DNA of 43,954 nt from Opitutales bacterium (GCA_020831485.1 JAFIGG010000028.1:1-43954); one strand, 5' to 3'; numbered from the stretch's first letter, positions 1-8,674 are shown. The notes: generated from the letters alone by a model not told the origin. A program made the numbers and translations.

Positions 1-58
1 GATGTCAAATAACTATTTTGTAAAATTTTCTCTCATTCTCAGCTAAATTAAAAATTAG

Positions 59-120
59 GGTGCCTGGCACCAAGGATTGGAGTTGAGCCGCGAGGCGGAA
101 AGAGCAAGGTGCCTGGCACC
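59..120. repeat. Two copies of a 13-bp palindrome 49 bp apart
   Basis: GGTGCCTGGCACC occurs at 59-71 and again at 108-120. Each copy is a perfect 6-bp inverted repeat around a central T, and each is followed by AA. Between them lies a short CCGC-gag-GCGG hairpin. The pair sits in the 245-bp stretch upstream of ychF, which otherwise shows no gene. Identical short palindromes repeated around a hairpin suggest a dispersed intergenic element rather than a ychF operator; which of the two is inference. Confidence 0.6.
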
Positions 121-245
121 AAAAAACGAAACGGTCACTCAGCGAAAGCCAAATTGGCGATTCATAGGTATTCGGCGTTCAAGGATAAATGTGAATTGGA
201 TTAATGCTTGCTCCCCAAAGTCTTCCGCGCATGTTTGGACTGCTT

Positions 246-1346
246 ATGCAAGCTGGTATTGTCGGTCTACCCAATGTGGGCAAAAGCACTTTGTTCAATG
301 CGGTTACTCGGTCGCGTAAGGCTGAGGCTGCGAACTATCCTTTCTGCACGATTGAACCCAATGTTGGGGTCGTGCAGGTTCCCGATGCGCGGTTACAGCC
401 GCTGAAGGACCTGGCTAAGGCGCAGAAAATAATCCCTGCAATCATCGAGATGGTTGACATTGCCGGATTGGTGGCGGGAGCTTCCAAAGGAGAAGGCCTG
501 GGCAATCAGTTCTTGGCCAACATACGGGAAGTGGATGCTATTATTCAGGTCGTGCGTTGTTTTGACGACAGCGATATCATTCACAGCATGGGTTCGGTCG
601 ATCCTGTGCGCGATATTGAGGTGATCATGACAGAGCTGGTGCTTGCTGATCTCCAGTCCGTGGAGAGCCAAATTGAGCGTCAACGCAGGCGGGCAAAAGG
701 CCAGGACAAAGAGGCTCAGGCCAATGTCAACCTGCTCGAAAAGCTAATCCCCCACCTCAATGAAGGCAAACCCGCCAATCGCTTCCCACTGAACGAAGAA
801 GAATTGCCGCGCCTGAAATCTTTCTGTCTCTTAAGCTCAAAACCCGTCATTTTCGCCTGCAATGTAAAGGAGGACGACCTACTGGATCCGGGGGCCAATC
901 CTTACGTTCAGAAAGTCCGCGCATACGTGAAGGAACAACACGACGCAGCGGTCTGCGTCATCTCCTCCCGACTTGAGGAGGAGCTCAGTGAAATGGAGCC
1001 TGAAGAGGCCCGAAGTTTCCTCGAAGAAATGGGTGTCAACGACTCTGGAGTCAGCCAGTTAATCCAAGCGACATACGACCTGCTCGGCCTGGCATCATAC
1101 CTGACCGCAGGGGAAAAAGAAGTCCGCGCCTGGACCTTCCGTAAGGGGATGAAAGCTCCAGAGTGCGCCGGAATTATTCACACCGATTTTGAAAAGGGTT
1201 TCATCAAAGCGGAGGTCGTTGCCTACGACGAACTCATCGCCGCTGGATCTAAAGCGGCCGCTCGCGATGCGGGCAAAATGCGAATAGAAGGCAAGGAATA
1301 CGTCTTTAAGGATGGCGACGTCGTGGAATTCAGGTTCAACAAGTAA
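246..1346 (+). CDS. ychF: Redox-regulated ATPase YchF (Obg-family)
   Basis: This is a 366-residue protein of the universal YchF/OLA1 family, a TRAFAC P-loop NTPase that prefers ATP and associates with ribosomes. The start at 246 gives the family N-terminus with the Walker A motif GLPNVGKST at residues 7-15. The G3-type motif [19 protein letters not shown], which replaces the usual DxxG catalytic arrangement, follows. The C-terminal TGS domain ends in [11 protein letters not shown], typical of the family. Upstream in-frame starts at 204 and 231 would add 14 or 5 non-family residues, and none of the three has a clear Shine-Dalgarno sequence. The length matches the usual 360-365 residues. The gene is convergent with the exonuclease gene that ends at 1388. 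Confidence 0.95.
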   Translation: MQAGIVGLPNVGKSTLFNAVTRSRKAEAANYPFCTIEPNVGVVQVPDARLQPLKDLAKAQKIIPAIIEMVDIAGLVAGASKGEGLGNQFLANIREVDAIIQVVRCFDDSDIIHSMGSVDPVRDIEVIMTELVLADLQSVESQIERQRRRAKGQDKEAQANVNLLEKLIPHLNEGKPANRFPLNEEELPRLKSFCLLSSKPVIFACNVKEDDLLDPGANPYVQKVRAYVKEQHDAAVCVISSRLEEELSEMEPEEARSFLEEMGVNDSGVSQLIQATYDLLGLASYLTAGEKEVRAWTFRKGMKAPECAGIIHTDFEKGFIKAEVVAYDELIAAGSKAAARDAGKMRIEGKEYVFKDGDVVEFRFNK

Positions 1347-1359
1347 TATTCCGAGGGGC

Positions 1360-1375
1360 TGGCGCCCGGACGCCA
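1360..1375. other. Short hairpin between convergent genes
   Basis: TGGCG and CGCCA (1360-1364, 1371-1375) form a 5-bp stem with a 6-nt loop in the 41-bp gap between the ychF and exonuclease stop codons. There is no T-run, so a terminator role is only possible; it may be a remnant of a dispersed repeat. Confidence 0.25.
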
Positions 1376-1387
1376 CATATCAGCCGT

Positions 1388-2065
1388 CTACTGTTCACCC
1401 TTTTCAGCCTCAAACTTTGCAGTGAGATCGCCGACCGTCAAAAAGTCTGCGCTCCATGCTTTGCGCAGCAAACGAATGAAAATCTGCGCGGTAATAAAAG
1501 CATCGCCGGCAGCCGTGTGACGGTCGTGCGGGACAATATGAAAATGCCGGCACAGCCCGTCCAAACTAAAATTCTCCAGTTTAGGCATTGAGTTGAATGC
1601 ACCCACCGCCTCAAGCCGAAGATACAGGTCCATGGTATCCACAGACTCGTTCTCCAAACGGAAGCCAAAGTGGCGTTCACAAGCGCTGCTCAGCATCTCT
1701 ATATCGTGACCAATGTGGTGGCCAACAATGATTCCATCCCGCAGGTAATCCAAGAACTGGGCCAGGGCCTCGTCCTCAGGAACGCCGGCCTCCTCAGCTT
1801 CCTCCTTGGTGATACCGTGGACGGTTACCGAGGATGTGTTGTAGGCGATCGGCATCATGATCTCAAACGAATCCACAAGCTCTATCTCACGGCGGAAAAT
1901 CCCGACTGCGCCTATCGAAATCAGTCGGTCGCGGCGAACATCCAATCCAGTTGTCTCGGTGTCCAAGACCACAAAGCGCGCATGCTCCCAACTAAACGCC
2001 TGCAGCGAAACCCCGGAAAAATGCTCCCGGTAGTTCTTAGCAATCGACTGTGGATCCAGACCCAT
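1388..2065 (-). CDS. DnaQ-like 3'-5' exonuclease (DEDDh family)
   Basis: This 225-residue protein has the three DEDDh exonuclease motifs: Exo I as VLDTETTGLD, Exo II as GHHIGHDIEML, and Exo III with the HTAAGDA box near the C-terminus. It is a stand-alone relative of the polymerase III epsilon subunit and probably degrades single-stranded DNA or RNA ends. The longest reading frame begins at 2128, inside the preceding gene. The ATG at 2065 is preferred because GGGAG lies 5 nt upstream and it begins 23 bp after the preceding stop. Pairing with a cyclic-nucleotide/CBS/DUF294 protein directly upstream is a recurrent arrangement in bacteria, so the two are probably functionally linked; the shared role is not known. 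Confidence 0.85.
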   Translation of the reverse strand: MGLDPQSIAKNYREHFSGVSLQAFSWEHARFVVLDTETTGLDVRRDRLISIGAVGIFRREIELVDSFEIMMPIAYNTSSVTVHGITKEEAEEAGVPEDEALAQFLDYLRDGIIVGHHIGHDIEMLSSACERHFGFRLENESVDTMDLYLRLEAVGAFNSMPKLENFSLDGLCRHFHIVPHDRHTAAGDAFITAQIFIRLLRKAWSADFLTVGDLTAKFEAEKGEQ

Positions 2066-2088
2066 AAATACTCCCAAAGAAGCAACTC

Positions 2089-4047
2089 TTATGAACGCAA
2101 AGTTAATCCATAGCGACTTGCCATCCATTCGAGCGTGTTGAGGATCGCCCGAAATGCAGTCACCAGCAGCGCTCTGGTTTCAGCATCCAAGTCCGATGCC
2201 CGAATAACGGCACCATCCGTTCCAGCACGTAATCCCCGGCTTATCCGCGCATATTGCGCGACTAAAAACGCTTCCGCAGCCTCGTGCAGGACATCGGCCG
2301 TCGCTGGGTCAGAATTCCGTAGATTCTCAGCCGCCCGCTCAAGGCGCTGCCAGGTCGTTGTAGTGTCAAGGTCCTCCGACTCAAGAGCCAAAACCCGGCC
2401 AACATCCACCAGAGGCAAAAGAGCATGGAATTTCAAAGCCAACTCCTCCCTTTGAATGCCCATGTTATCGACAACGTAGCCCTGAAAAATAGTTCTTGGC
2501 GGTTGGTTCAGCAGGGAGTCGCTGGCCATGTACCTTATGAAATTCGGATTCGCACCAATGGTTTCACGAATTGTATTTCGCAATGCAGTGGCAATCGGGC
2601 AATCTGTCGTCAGCGATCGAAAATCAAAGGCGTCTCGGGCAGAATAGACATGGGTGGATGAGGGCTCTTCAATGAATTTCCTGAAACGTTCCTTCATTGC
2701 TGACAAGGGAAGACACCAGCCCGGATTCTTCGCCAGAACGCCCTGAACGCTCTCGTGAAAACCGCATTGACGCAGTCCATTGCTGACGCGTTTTGCCATT
2801 TCATTAAAATACAGCTCTGCACTCTCGACCTGAGACTTGTCTGGATCCGCATAGACTAGAGCGTGGTAAACAGCCGAGCGAATCAACAGCTCATCCCGTC
2901 CTCCACTACCCATCATCAACCAGGTAAAATCCAATTCAGGCGGCGTCATGCCGGCACTGTGCATTTCCTGTTGCGCCAGCTCAATGATGCGCTGTGTCAT
3001 CTTCCGATTCAGGACCCCGGTCATTTCCATCAACCACTTCAAGGTACCCCGATTTTCAATGAACTCGAGGATCAAGGACTCCATGCGGTCACGCAAGGTG
3101 CGCAAAGTCCGGATGTCCGGAGCGTAGGCTATCGCCTCTCCGACTACAGTCGGGAAACGACCGTATTGCAGGAAAAGATTGCGCTCCGATACAATGCCAA
3201 CCACCCGCGAATCGGTACCACCGTTTTCTGTCACCAATAAAAACTGGCGTTCACCCTGCGCCAGCTTCAAAAGCAATTGCCCAGTCGAATCTTCAGGCGG
3301 CGCAGTGCCAAGACTATGCTGCATCCAGTCTGCGGCCGTCCCGCCAAGTGACGCACCCTCTGCAATGCGGTCGCGAAGTACGGCATCAGTGACTTTGCCC
3401 AAAGGGTGCCCGTTCTTGTCGACAATGGCCACACAATCGATCCGTTTGGATCTCAGCATCCCCGCAATCTCGCGAATCGAACAATCCGCTGTTGCGGTAA
3501 CAAGATGATCTTTTGCAATTGATTGAGGAGGTCCAACCTCAAGGAGACCACCCTTGCGCAAGGTAATGGGGTGGTCGCTTCCTTTAACCGAGGTCGATCC
3601 GTCGCCGTGCTCACTCCAATGATAGGCCGGATTCAAACTGAAATATGCCGCAAGGTAGCGGCGCGCTTCAACCGACTGGTCAATTAGGTCTGTAAACTTT
3701 TTGCGCGGCAGGGCATACAGAATCGTCTCCATCTCCGTCTGTCCTGTGTGCACATAAGGATCCTCATTGAATACGCCCTGGAGGCCTAGAAGATCCCCTC
3801 TTCCCCGTAGATCTATCAGTTTTTCTCCTTTTGGAGTAGATTCCAGGATCTTCACGCGCCCTTGCTGGACCACATGGATGAACTGGTTGCGCGGGTGCCC
3901 CTGGCTAAAGATTATTTCATCGGCCTCATGAAACTTAACGCGGCCGCCGGACGCGAGGTCGACCAAGTCATCCTTTTGCAGAAACTTAAAGGGTGGGTAG
4001 TCCTTCAGAAAATCCGCGATGCGTATGGCAATCGTCTCGGCTTTCAT
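2089..4047 (-). CDS. cNMP-binding/CBS/DUF294 protein with degenerate nucleotidyltransferase site
   Basis: This 652-residue cytoplasmic regulator has a cyclic-nucleotide-binding-like domain at residues ~15-135 and two CBS repeats at ~175-295. A DUF294 nucleotidyltransferase-like domain (~325-470) and the DUF294 C-terminal domain (~480-650) follow. Family members normally carry a GSxGRxE...TDQDN-type metal-binding box. Here GSGGRDE (380-386) is kept, but the TDQDN equivalent at 391-395 reads SAVYH, so both metal-binding aspartates are missing. The protein may therefore sense nucleotides without transferring them. Its ATG overlaps the psd stop as ATGA, which implies translational coupling, and the exonuclease gene follows 23 bp downstream. 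Confidence 0.85.
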   Translation of the reverse strand: MKAETIAIRIADFLKDYPPFKFLQKDDLVDLASGGRVKFHEADEIIFSQGHPRNQFIHVVQQGRVKILESTPKGEKLIDLRGRGDLLGLQGVFNEDPYVHTGQTEMETILYALPRKKFTDLIDQSVEARRYLAAYFSLNPAYHWSEHGDGSTSVKGSDHPITLRKGGLLEVGPPQSIAKDHLVTATADCSIREIAGMLRSKRIDCVAIVDKNGHPLGKVTDAVLRDRIAEGASLGGTAADWMQHSLGTAPPEDSTGQLLLKLAQGERQFLLVTENGGTDSRVVGIVSERNLFLQYGRFPTVVGEAIAYAPDIRTLRTLRDRMESLILEFIENRGTLKWLMEMTGVLNRKMTQRIIELAQQEMHSAGMTPPELDFTWLMMGSGGRDELLIRSAVYHALVYADPDKSQVESAELYFNEMAKRVSNGLRQCGFHESVQGVLAKNPGWCLPLSAMKERFRKFIEEPSSTHVYSARDAFDFRSLTTDCPIATALRNTIRETIGANPNFIRYMASDSLLNQPPRTIFQGYVVDNMGIQREELALKFHALLPLVDVGRVLALESEDLDTTTTWQRLERAAENLRNSDPATADVLHEAAEAFLVAQYARISRGLRAGTDGAVIRASDLDAETRALLVTAFRAILNTLEWMASRYGLTLRS

Positions 4048-4952
4048 ACCATCACCCCCATCTGATCACCCATGTGGGCATAAATTTCTGTAAACACACA
4101 GGAATGATCAAGCAAATCCGCTGCCAACTCAACACTGCCTTTAGGAAAAATCGTAATGGTCGAAGAACCGCCGAATTCGAACCAGCCCTTGTGTGCGCCC
4201 TTTTCAACGGAGACATCCGGTTTAAACGCTGATTGAATACTGCCGACATTTGTTGCCCCGATTTCAATCTGGTAATAGCGCCCAATCCGAGGGTGCTCGA
4301 TTGGCGTCACTCTTCGATAGTTCCGCCACAGGTAGGCAAGTTCACGCCGCAGCGCGATCGGGTTCACTGAATACAGTGGTCCGAAAAGCTCATAGGCTGC
4401 TTTAGGTACGCCCTCAGCGGCAAAGTGAAAATGGTGGTAGTCAACCGGACACAAGCGTGACAGCACGAGCACACCTTCACGTATTCGCTCGGCTTCGGTT
4501 TCATCGCCGAGCAGCTGCACAAGGTCCCAACGTTGACCTTTGACGAAGACGCCACTGATATCCTCAGCATTGGTGAAGCCAAGGTGACGTCCATCTGCGG
4601 GGAATACTACCGCGTCCGGATCCTCAGCCAATGGCCGCGCTTCGGGCTTCAAGCGTCGGGTGAAAAAATCATTAAAGGACCTGAACCCGCCCCCCGGAGT
4701 CTCCCATTCACTCGGCTCCAGTTGGTATTTCTCAATGAATGGAACAATATTCCGGGTGCTCGCCGGACGGGACATCCAATAGCCATACCAGCGGGAAAAC
4801 CACGGTCGAGCCACCAATGCGGGCAAACTCAAACGGCCCAGTTTAGTCTCGTAAGCCCAGCGCAGCCACTTTTCGCCATAGATTGCCTCAGTTTCGATGC
4901 GGCCTGTGTATCGATTATAAAACTGTACCGGTTCAGACTTCACGTTTACCAT
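4044..4952 (-). CDS. psd: Phosphatidylserine decarboxylase proenzyme
   Basis: The enzyme converts phosphatidylserine to phosphatidylethanolamine at the inner membrane and matures by self-cleavage to a pyruvoyl enzyme. The 302-residue product has FRSFNDFFTR at ~90-99, PADG at 118-121, the DYHHFH box at 171-176, and a C-terminal GGSST at 261-265 where cleavage before serine is expected. The N-terminal YNRYTGRIETE resembles the start of longer bacterial homologues. An alternative ATG at 4970 would add six residues; the start at 4952 gives a 7-bp overlap with the upstream gene. The stop overlaps the DUF294 start as ATGA. No phosphatidylserine synthase gene lies in the window. Confidence 0.93.
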   Translation of the reverse strand: MVNVKSEPVQFYNRYTGRIETEAIYGEKWLRWAYETKLGRLSLPALVARPWFSRWYGYWMSRPASTRNIVPFIEKYQLEPSEWETPGGGFRSFNDFFTRRLKPEARPLAEDPDAVVFPADGRHLGFTNAEDISGVFVKGQRWDLVQLLGDETEAERIREGVLVLSRLCPVDYHHFHFAAEGVPKAAYELFGPLYSVNPIALRRELAYLWRNYRRVTPIEHPRIGRYYQIEIGATNVGSIQSAFKPDVSVEKGAHKGWFEFGGSSTITIFPKGSVELAADLLDHSCVFTEIYAHMGDQMGVMV

Positions 4953-5263
4953 TCCTCTATTTGGTCCCATTCACACTGCTCTAGTTTCTTCACCGAGCCC
5001 GCTGCCAGCATTAACCAGCGCTTCAAAACTTCATCCGGATCGCAGTCATCCACAACCCGGACTTTCTCGCCCAGCTGAGGGTCTTCCCATATCAGTTTCC
5101 GACTCAAAGTATAGGTAAGCACATGGCCGTTCTCGTGATGCAGACTCACCTCCGGGAAGGCCTCATCATCCGCGAATGGCAATTGGGCAATCGATTGCTT
5201 TAACGCATTCGCGGATGGTGCGATGCGGGTAATGCCGTAAGCATCCGTAGTGTGATAGGACAT
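4946..5263 (-). CDS. Small protein of unknown function
   Basis: This 105-residue soluble, acidic protein has no signal peptide or membrane segment. The C-terminal half carries VRVVDDCDPDEVLKRWLML and ends in a tryptophan-containing acidic tail. I do not recognise a family. It is almost certainly a real gene: it starts 8 bp after the methyltransferase stop and its last codons overlap the psd start by 7 bp, so it sits inside a translationally coupled operon. Two tryptophans in the last ten residues and an even charge distribution suggest a small folded adaptor, but that is only a guess. Confidence 0.7.
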   Translation of the reverse strand: MSYHTTDAYGITRIAPSANALKQSIAQLPFADDEAFPEVSLHHENGHVLTYTLSRKLIWEDPQLGEKVRVVDDCDPDEVLKRWLMLAAGSVKKLEQCEWDQIEEW

Positions 5264-5271
5264 ATTCGATC

Positions 5272-6159
5272 TCAGATATCCCGACTCCAGCGGGCAAACA
5301 GGGAAAGCGGTAAAATACGCCCGGCATGCGTTTCGCGCAAGGTCAGCTCACCGCATTCCAACCGGCCGGGCTGAAAGGCGTCACCCAAAAGGTTCGCAAG
5401 CATGAAGGCCGAAGCTTCGAGGTTATAAAGCGTCATGATCACCATGGCTGAGCCCGGTGCAATCAGCTGCTTCAATTGATCCAGCAACTGCACAATTTGC
5501 TGCTCCACCTTCCAAACTTCACCCTTGGGGCCTCGTCCAAAACTCGGTGGATCCAGTAGTATCGCCTGATACTGGTGACCCCGCCGCACTTCGCGCGCCA
5601 CGAACTTAAAAGCATCATCCAGCAACCAGCGAATGGGTGCGTCGTCCATCCGTGAAAGGCTTTGATGCTGGCGTCCCCAGGCAATCGATGGCTTAGATGC
5701 GTCGACATGTGTCACCTGAGCTCCGGCAGAGGCAGCCACCAGACTGGCGACCCCGGTATAGCCAAACAAATTCAATACCCGAGGGTTCTTCATCGCCTGC
5801 AAACGAGGCACCATCCAGCGCCAATGGGGCTCCTGCTCCGGAAAAACGCCAACGTGCTTGGACATATCCGTTAACCGTGCCTCCAACGTCAGTTGCTTCA
5901 GAGGAATCGACCAGCTGCGCGCCTGTTCACGGTTGCGTAACCGCCAAACCCCATTGTTGCGAAACTCAGCATCCGCTCGAGGCCACAATTCCGGGCGGGC
6001 GGGCTGCCACCAGGCCTTCGTCTCCGGTCGCACCAAAATGGATTCCCCAAACTGCTCCAACTTGCGCCCTCCGCCCGAATCAAGCAACGCATAGCCGTCC
6101 CAACGACACTGTTGTACAGTGAAAGGAATCGAAGTTGGCGAGTCGTCAATTGTTTCCAC
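5272..6159 (-). CDS. Class I SAM-dependent RNA methyltransferase-like protein
   Basis: This 295-residue Rossmann-fold methyltransferase resembles the catalytic half of RlmI/RlmK-type 23S rRNA enzymes. Motif I is VLNLFGYTGVASL (residues 128-140), followed by the acidic ribose-binding loop HVDASK, and motif IV is LLDPPSFGRGPKG (201-213). The DPPSF form is typical of RNA base methyltransferases. There is no PUA domain at the N-terminus, so it is shorter than RlmI (about 395 residues) and the substrate cannot be assigned. It lies 26 bp after the cyclophilin gene and 8 bp before the small unknown gene, as the second gene of the psd operon. Confidence 0.85.
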   Translation of the reverse strand: METIDDSPTSIPFTVQQCRWDGYALLDSGGGRKLEQFGESILVRPETKAWWQPARPELWPRADAEFRNNGVWRLRNREQARSWSIPLKQLTLEARLTDMSKHVGVFPEQEPHWRWMVPRLQAMKNPRVLNLFGYTGVASLVAASAGAQVTHVDASKPSIAWGRQHQSLSRMDDAPIRWLLDDAFKFVAREVRRGHQYQAILLDPPSFGRGPKGEVWKVEQQIVQLLDQLKQLIAPGSAMVIMTLYNLEASAFMLANLLGDAFQPGRLECGELTLRETHAGRILPLSLFARWSRDI

Positions 6160-6185
6160 AGAAAGGAAGCCTTAAACGCCCGAAC

Positions 6186-6824
6186 TCAATCAATGCGACG
6201 AACGTTCACGATCAAAATAGGTTCAACCGGAACATCCCCGTGCCCATTCACCGTATCGGTGTCTACGTCGGCCATCGCATCAACGACACTCATTCCACTG
6301 ACGACCCGACCAAACACCGCATAACCGCCCGACTCTCCGTCTCCGTTCAGGAAAGGGTTATCGGTCAGGTTGACGAAAAATTGCGCCGTGGCGCTGTCGA
6401 TGTCATCCGTCCTGGCCATGGCCAGCGTACCACGGGTATTGCGCAGGCCGTTTCCGGCCTCATTGCGGATGGCATCCCGGGTCGGCTGTTCCTCCATCTC
6501 ACGATTGAAGCCGCCGCCTTGAACCATGAAGCCGGGGATCACGCGGTGAAAAATCAGGCCATCATAGAAACCGTCCTCTACATAGCGCAAAAAGTTGGCA
6601 ACCGTAATAGGAGACTCGGACTCGAACAGCTCCACAACAAAGCCCCCCATGCTGGTCTCAATCTCAACCTGCGGGCGGTCCACCTCATCAGCACTGGGCA
6701 ACTGCACCGTTCGCCAAACCGGCACGTCACCGGGACGAAACAAAACCAAGTCGTCTTTGGTGCGGCAACCGCTAAACAGAATAAGGAGAATCGCACTGAG
6801 GCATAAAATCGTTTTTCGGGTCAT
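6186..6824 (-). CDS. Cyclophilin-type peptidyl-prolyl isomerase, lipoprotein
   Basis: This 212-residue protein begins with a short lipoprotein signal ending LFSGC, with the lipidated cysteine at residue 20, so it should be anchored in the periplasm. The cyclophilin fold is clear: VVELFESESPITVANFLRYV, then FYDGLIFHRVIPGFMVQGG containing the catalytic Arg of the FHRVI box, then ATAQFFVNLTDN and YAVFGRVVSGM. It would catalyse cis-trans isomerisation of prolyl bonds in exported proteins. It is the promoter-proximal gene of the six-gene operon running down to 1388. No promoter was convincingly seen in the 140 bp upstream. Confidence 0.93.
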   Translation of the reverse strand: MTRKTILCLSAILLILFSGCRTKDDLVLFRPGDVPVWRTVQLPSADEVDRPQVEIETSMGGFVVELFESESPITVANFLRYVEDGFYDGLIFHRVIPGFMVQGGGFNREMEEQPTRDAIRNEAGNGLRNTRGTLAMARTDDIDSATAQFFVNLTDNPFLNGDGESGGYAVFGRVVSGMSVVDAMADVDTDTVNGHGDVPVEPILIVNVRRID

Positions 6825-6907
6825 TGGTCGGGCATTATCCGAGAGAGCTCAGCAATTTCAACCCAAACATTCTTGAATCAGGGCGGTCGTTGAAGAAGGT
6901 CTGACAA

Positions 6908-6929
6908 GAGGGCACGAGGGCGTGCCCTC
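6908..6929. repeat. Perfect 9-bp stem hairpin, ACG-AGGG-CGT class
   Basis: GAGGGCACG (6908-6916) and CGTGCCCTC (6921-6929) flank the loop AGGG. A closely related hairpin at 24344-24365 has the same core and loop but an exchanged, still complementary outer pair of bases, and a third of the same style is at 43927-43947. It lies 3' of kamA and could act as a weak terminator, but there is no T-run; a dispersed intergenic repeat is more likely. Confidence 0.65.
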
Positions 6930-6964
6930 CCCCTGAGACAGACGCTATCGGGCACATCCCGTTT

Positions 6965-8152
6965 TTAGGCCAGAACTGGCTCGATTCCGGCTTTTTCGAA
7001 ATCAAAGGGGACTTTCGCCTTGTCCGACAGCGGGTAGCGATACTGCTTCCCTTCGTAATTCCGGATCACAATCTCCTCGTCATTGATCTCCTCAATGTAT
7101 TCCGGATTGATCGGCACCTTACCGCCGCCACCGGGCGCATCGATGACAAACTGAGGCACAGAGTAGCCTGTGCTGTGGCCACGCAGTGCTTTAATGATTT
7201 CGATTCCCTTGCGCACGTCGGTGCGCAAATGCCGGGATCCGGTGATCAGGTCGCACTGATACAGGTAATAAGGTCGCACGCGCATCATCAACAGGCGGTG
7301 AACCAGCGACTTCATGGTCTCCACATCGTCGTTGATTCCCCGCAGGAGCACACTCTGATTGCCGAGGGGCACGCCAGCGAAACTGAGGCGTTCACAGGCC
7401 TGGGAAAGCTCTTCGGTGCACTCCTTGGGATGATTCACGTGAATGCTCATCCAAACGGGGCCATGTTTACGAAGGACTTCCTGCAGTTCCGGTGTGATCC
7501 GCTGCGGCAAAAAGATTGGCACCCGAGTGCCAATGCGAATGAATTCGACATGCGGAATCTGACGCAAACGCCCGAGCAGGTAGTCGAGTTTTTTGTCCGA
7601 CAACAGCAGCGGATCGCCACCGCTCAACAGCACATCCCGAATCTCCGGATGCTCTTCAATGTATTTGATGGCATTCTTGAAGTTGGGATGAAAATCGTAA
7701 CCCTGCGCGTTGGAGACCAAGCGACTGCGCGTACAATAGCGGCAGTAGGCTGCACAGACATTCGTGACCAGGAAAAGGCAGCGGTCAGGGTAGCGGTGAA
7801 CGAGGCCATCAACGCCCATCGCGCCTTCCTCACCGACTGGATCGAGCATTTCCTCGGGGGACACCTGCATCTCCTCGCTCCGCGGGATCACCTGACGGCG
7901 GATCGGGCAATCCGGATCGTCGCGATCGATCAGATTGAAAAAATACGGGGTAATCGCCAAGGCCAGTTTGCGGTTGGCAAAAAGGCAGCCCTCTTTCTCT
8001 TCCTTCGTTAAAGTCATGTAGCGCTCCAAGTCCTCCACCTTGGTAAGGCGGTTGCGGAGCTGCCACTTTGAGCTGGCCCAGTCCTCCGGTGAAACATGAG
8101 ACCAAAGTCCCTGACCGGTGTGCCAGTTTGCGCGCGCGTCTTGCGGATACAT
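6965..8152 (-). CDS. kamA: L-lysine 2,3-aminomutase (radical SAM)
   Basis: This 395-residue radical-SAM, PLP-dependent enzyme converts L-lysine to L-beta-lysine. The radical-SAM cluster motif CxxxCxxC is at C133, C137 and C140. Residues known in clostridial enzymes to bind the substrate amine and PLP are kept: D301 in YQCDL, D338 and K345 in DAPGGGGK. This favours a true lysine aminomutase over the shorter EpmB-type enzymes. Beta-lysine is used for osmolyte synthesis or for modifying elongation factor P. No acetyltransferase or EpmA gene is adjacent, so the pathway is open. It is divergent from an ArsR-type regulator with only about 59 bp between, so regulation by that protein is likely. Confidence 0.92.
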   Translation of the reverse strand: MYPQDARANWHTGQGLWSHVSPEDWASSKWQLRNRLTKVEDLERYMTLTKEEKEGCLFANRKLALAITPYFFNLIDRDDPDCPIRRQVIPRSEEMQVSPEEMLDPVGEEGAMGVDGLVHRYPDRCLFLVTNVCAAYCRYCTRSRLVSNAQGYDFHPNFKNAIKYIEEHPEIRDVLLSGGDPLLLSDKKLDYLLGRLRQIPHVEFIRIGTRVPIFLPQRITPELQEVLRKHGPVWMSIHVNHPKECTEELSQACERLSFAGVPLGNQSVLLRGINDDVETMKSLVHRLLMMRVRPYYLYQCDLITGSRHLRTDVRKGIEIIKALRGHSTGYSVPQFVIDAPGGGGKVPINPEYIEEINDEEIVIRNYEGKQYRYPLSDKAKVPFDFEKAGIEPVLA

Positions 8153-8202
8153 AAAAGTGGTTAAAATTTGAGTTCGTCGAAAAGACTAATTATCTTGATA
8201 TC

Positions 8203-8216
8203 TTCATATATTTGAA
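8203..8216. promoter_or_regulatory. Candidate operator in the kamA/arsR divergent region
   Basis: TTCATATATTTGAA is a 14-bp palindrome matching its reverse complement at 12 of 14 positions. It lies in the AT-rich gap between the divergent kamA and ArsR-type genes and overlaps the TTG start proposed at 8212. ArsR-family proteins commonly bind AT-rich dyads of this kind; binding here is inference. Confidence 0.35.
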
Positions 8217-8547
8217 TTTGTCAATAAGTGTGCCGAAAAATCCTGAAATTACAACTGAGCTGGATCTGGACCTGCTTGCCCGCCAGCTCTGGACTATCGG
8301 AGACGTCAACCGTCTCCGCCTCCTCCAGTTGTTGCCAGACTCCCCGGATTGCGAGCACAACAACAATGTATCCCAACTGGCAGAAAAGCTGGGGCTGAGC
8401 CAGCCCTGCGTCTCCAACCACCTCGCCCGCCTGCGCACTCTGGGCATTGTTCGCCACCGCCGCATGTGCCGGGATGTGTTTTACTGGATCGACCGCGAAG
8501 TCGCGGACGAGATCGTGGCCAAACTGCAGGATAGTTTTAAGCGGTAG
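8212..8547 (+). CDS. ArsR-family winged-helix transcriptional regulator
   Basis: This 111-residue ArsR/SmtB-like repressor has a winged helix of about residues 25-95. LWTIGDVNRLRLLQLL leads into the helix-turn-helix VSQLAEKLGLSQPCVSNHLARLRTLGIV, followed by the wing RHRRMCRDVFYWI. The classical ELCVCDL metal-binding motif is absent. Cysteines are present in the recognition helix (QPC) and in the wing (RRMC), so a thiol-based or unusual ligand is possible. Start choice is uncertain: TTG at 8212, TTG at 8218 or GTG at 8230. Its TAG stop is part of a GTAG-headed palindromic repeat. Divergence from kamA suggests it controls lysine aminomutase and perhaps itself. Confidence 0.85.
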   Translation: MNLSISVPKNPEITTELDLDLLARQLWTIGDVNRLRLLQLLPDSPDCEHNNNVSQLAEKLGLSQPCVSNHLARLRTLGIVRHRRMCRDVFYWIDREVADEIVAKLQDSFKR

Positions 8548-8568
8548 GGCGGTTTCGCCGAAACCGCC
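8544..8568 (+). repeat. GTAG-headed palindrome (REP-like), copy 1
   Basis: GTAG (8544-8547) is followed by GGCGGTTTC, GCC and GAAACCGCC (to 8568). The last three bases of GTAG are the stop codon of the ArsR-type gene. A GTAG tetranucleotide 5' of a short palindrome is the known signature of REP elements mobilised by RAYT transposases; no RAYT gene is in the window. Confidence 0.65.
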
Positions 8569-8602
8569 GCAGATTGGATAGGAACTCTCTGCCTTACGCA
8601 GC

Positions 8603-8627
8603 GGCGGTCTCGGCGAGACCGCCCTAC
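8603..8627 (-). repeat. GTAG-headed palindrome (REP-like), copy 2
   Basis: GGCGGTCTC, GGC and GAGACCGCC (8603-8623) are followed by CTAC (8624-8627), so the GTAG head lies on the minus strand, opposite to copy 1. Copies 1 and 2 thus form an inverted pair like a BIME/REPIN unit. Confidence 0.65.
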
Positions 8628-8674
8628 CCGATTGGCGCGGCGGAATCGCGGTATTACGTCTTTGGCTTTCCAGC

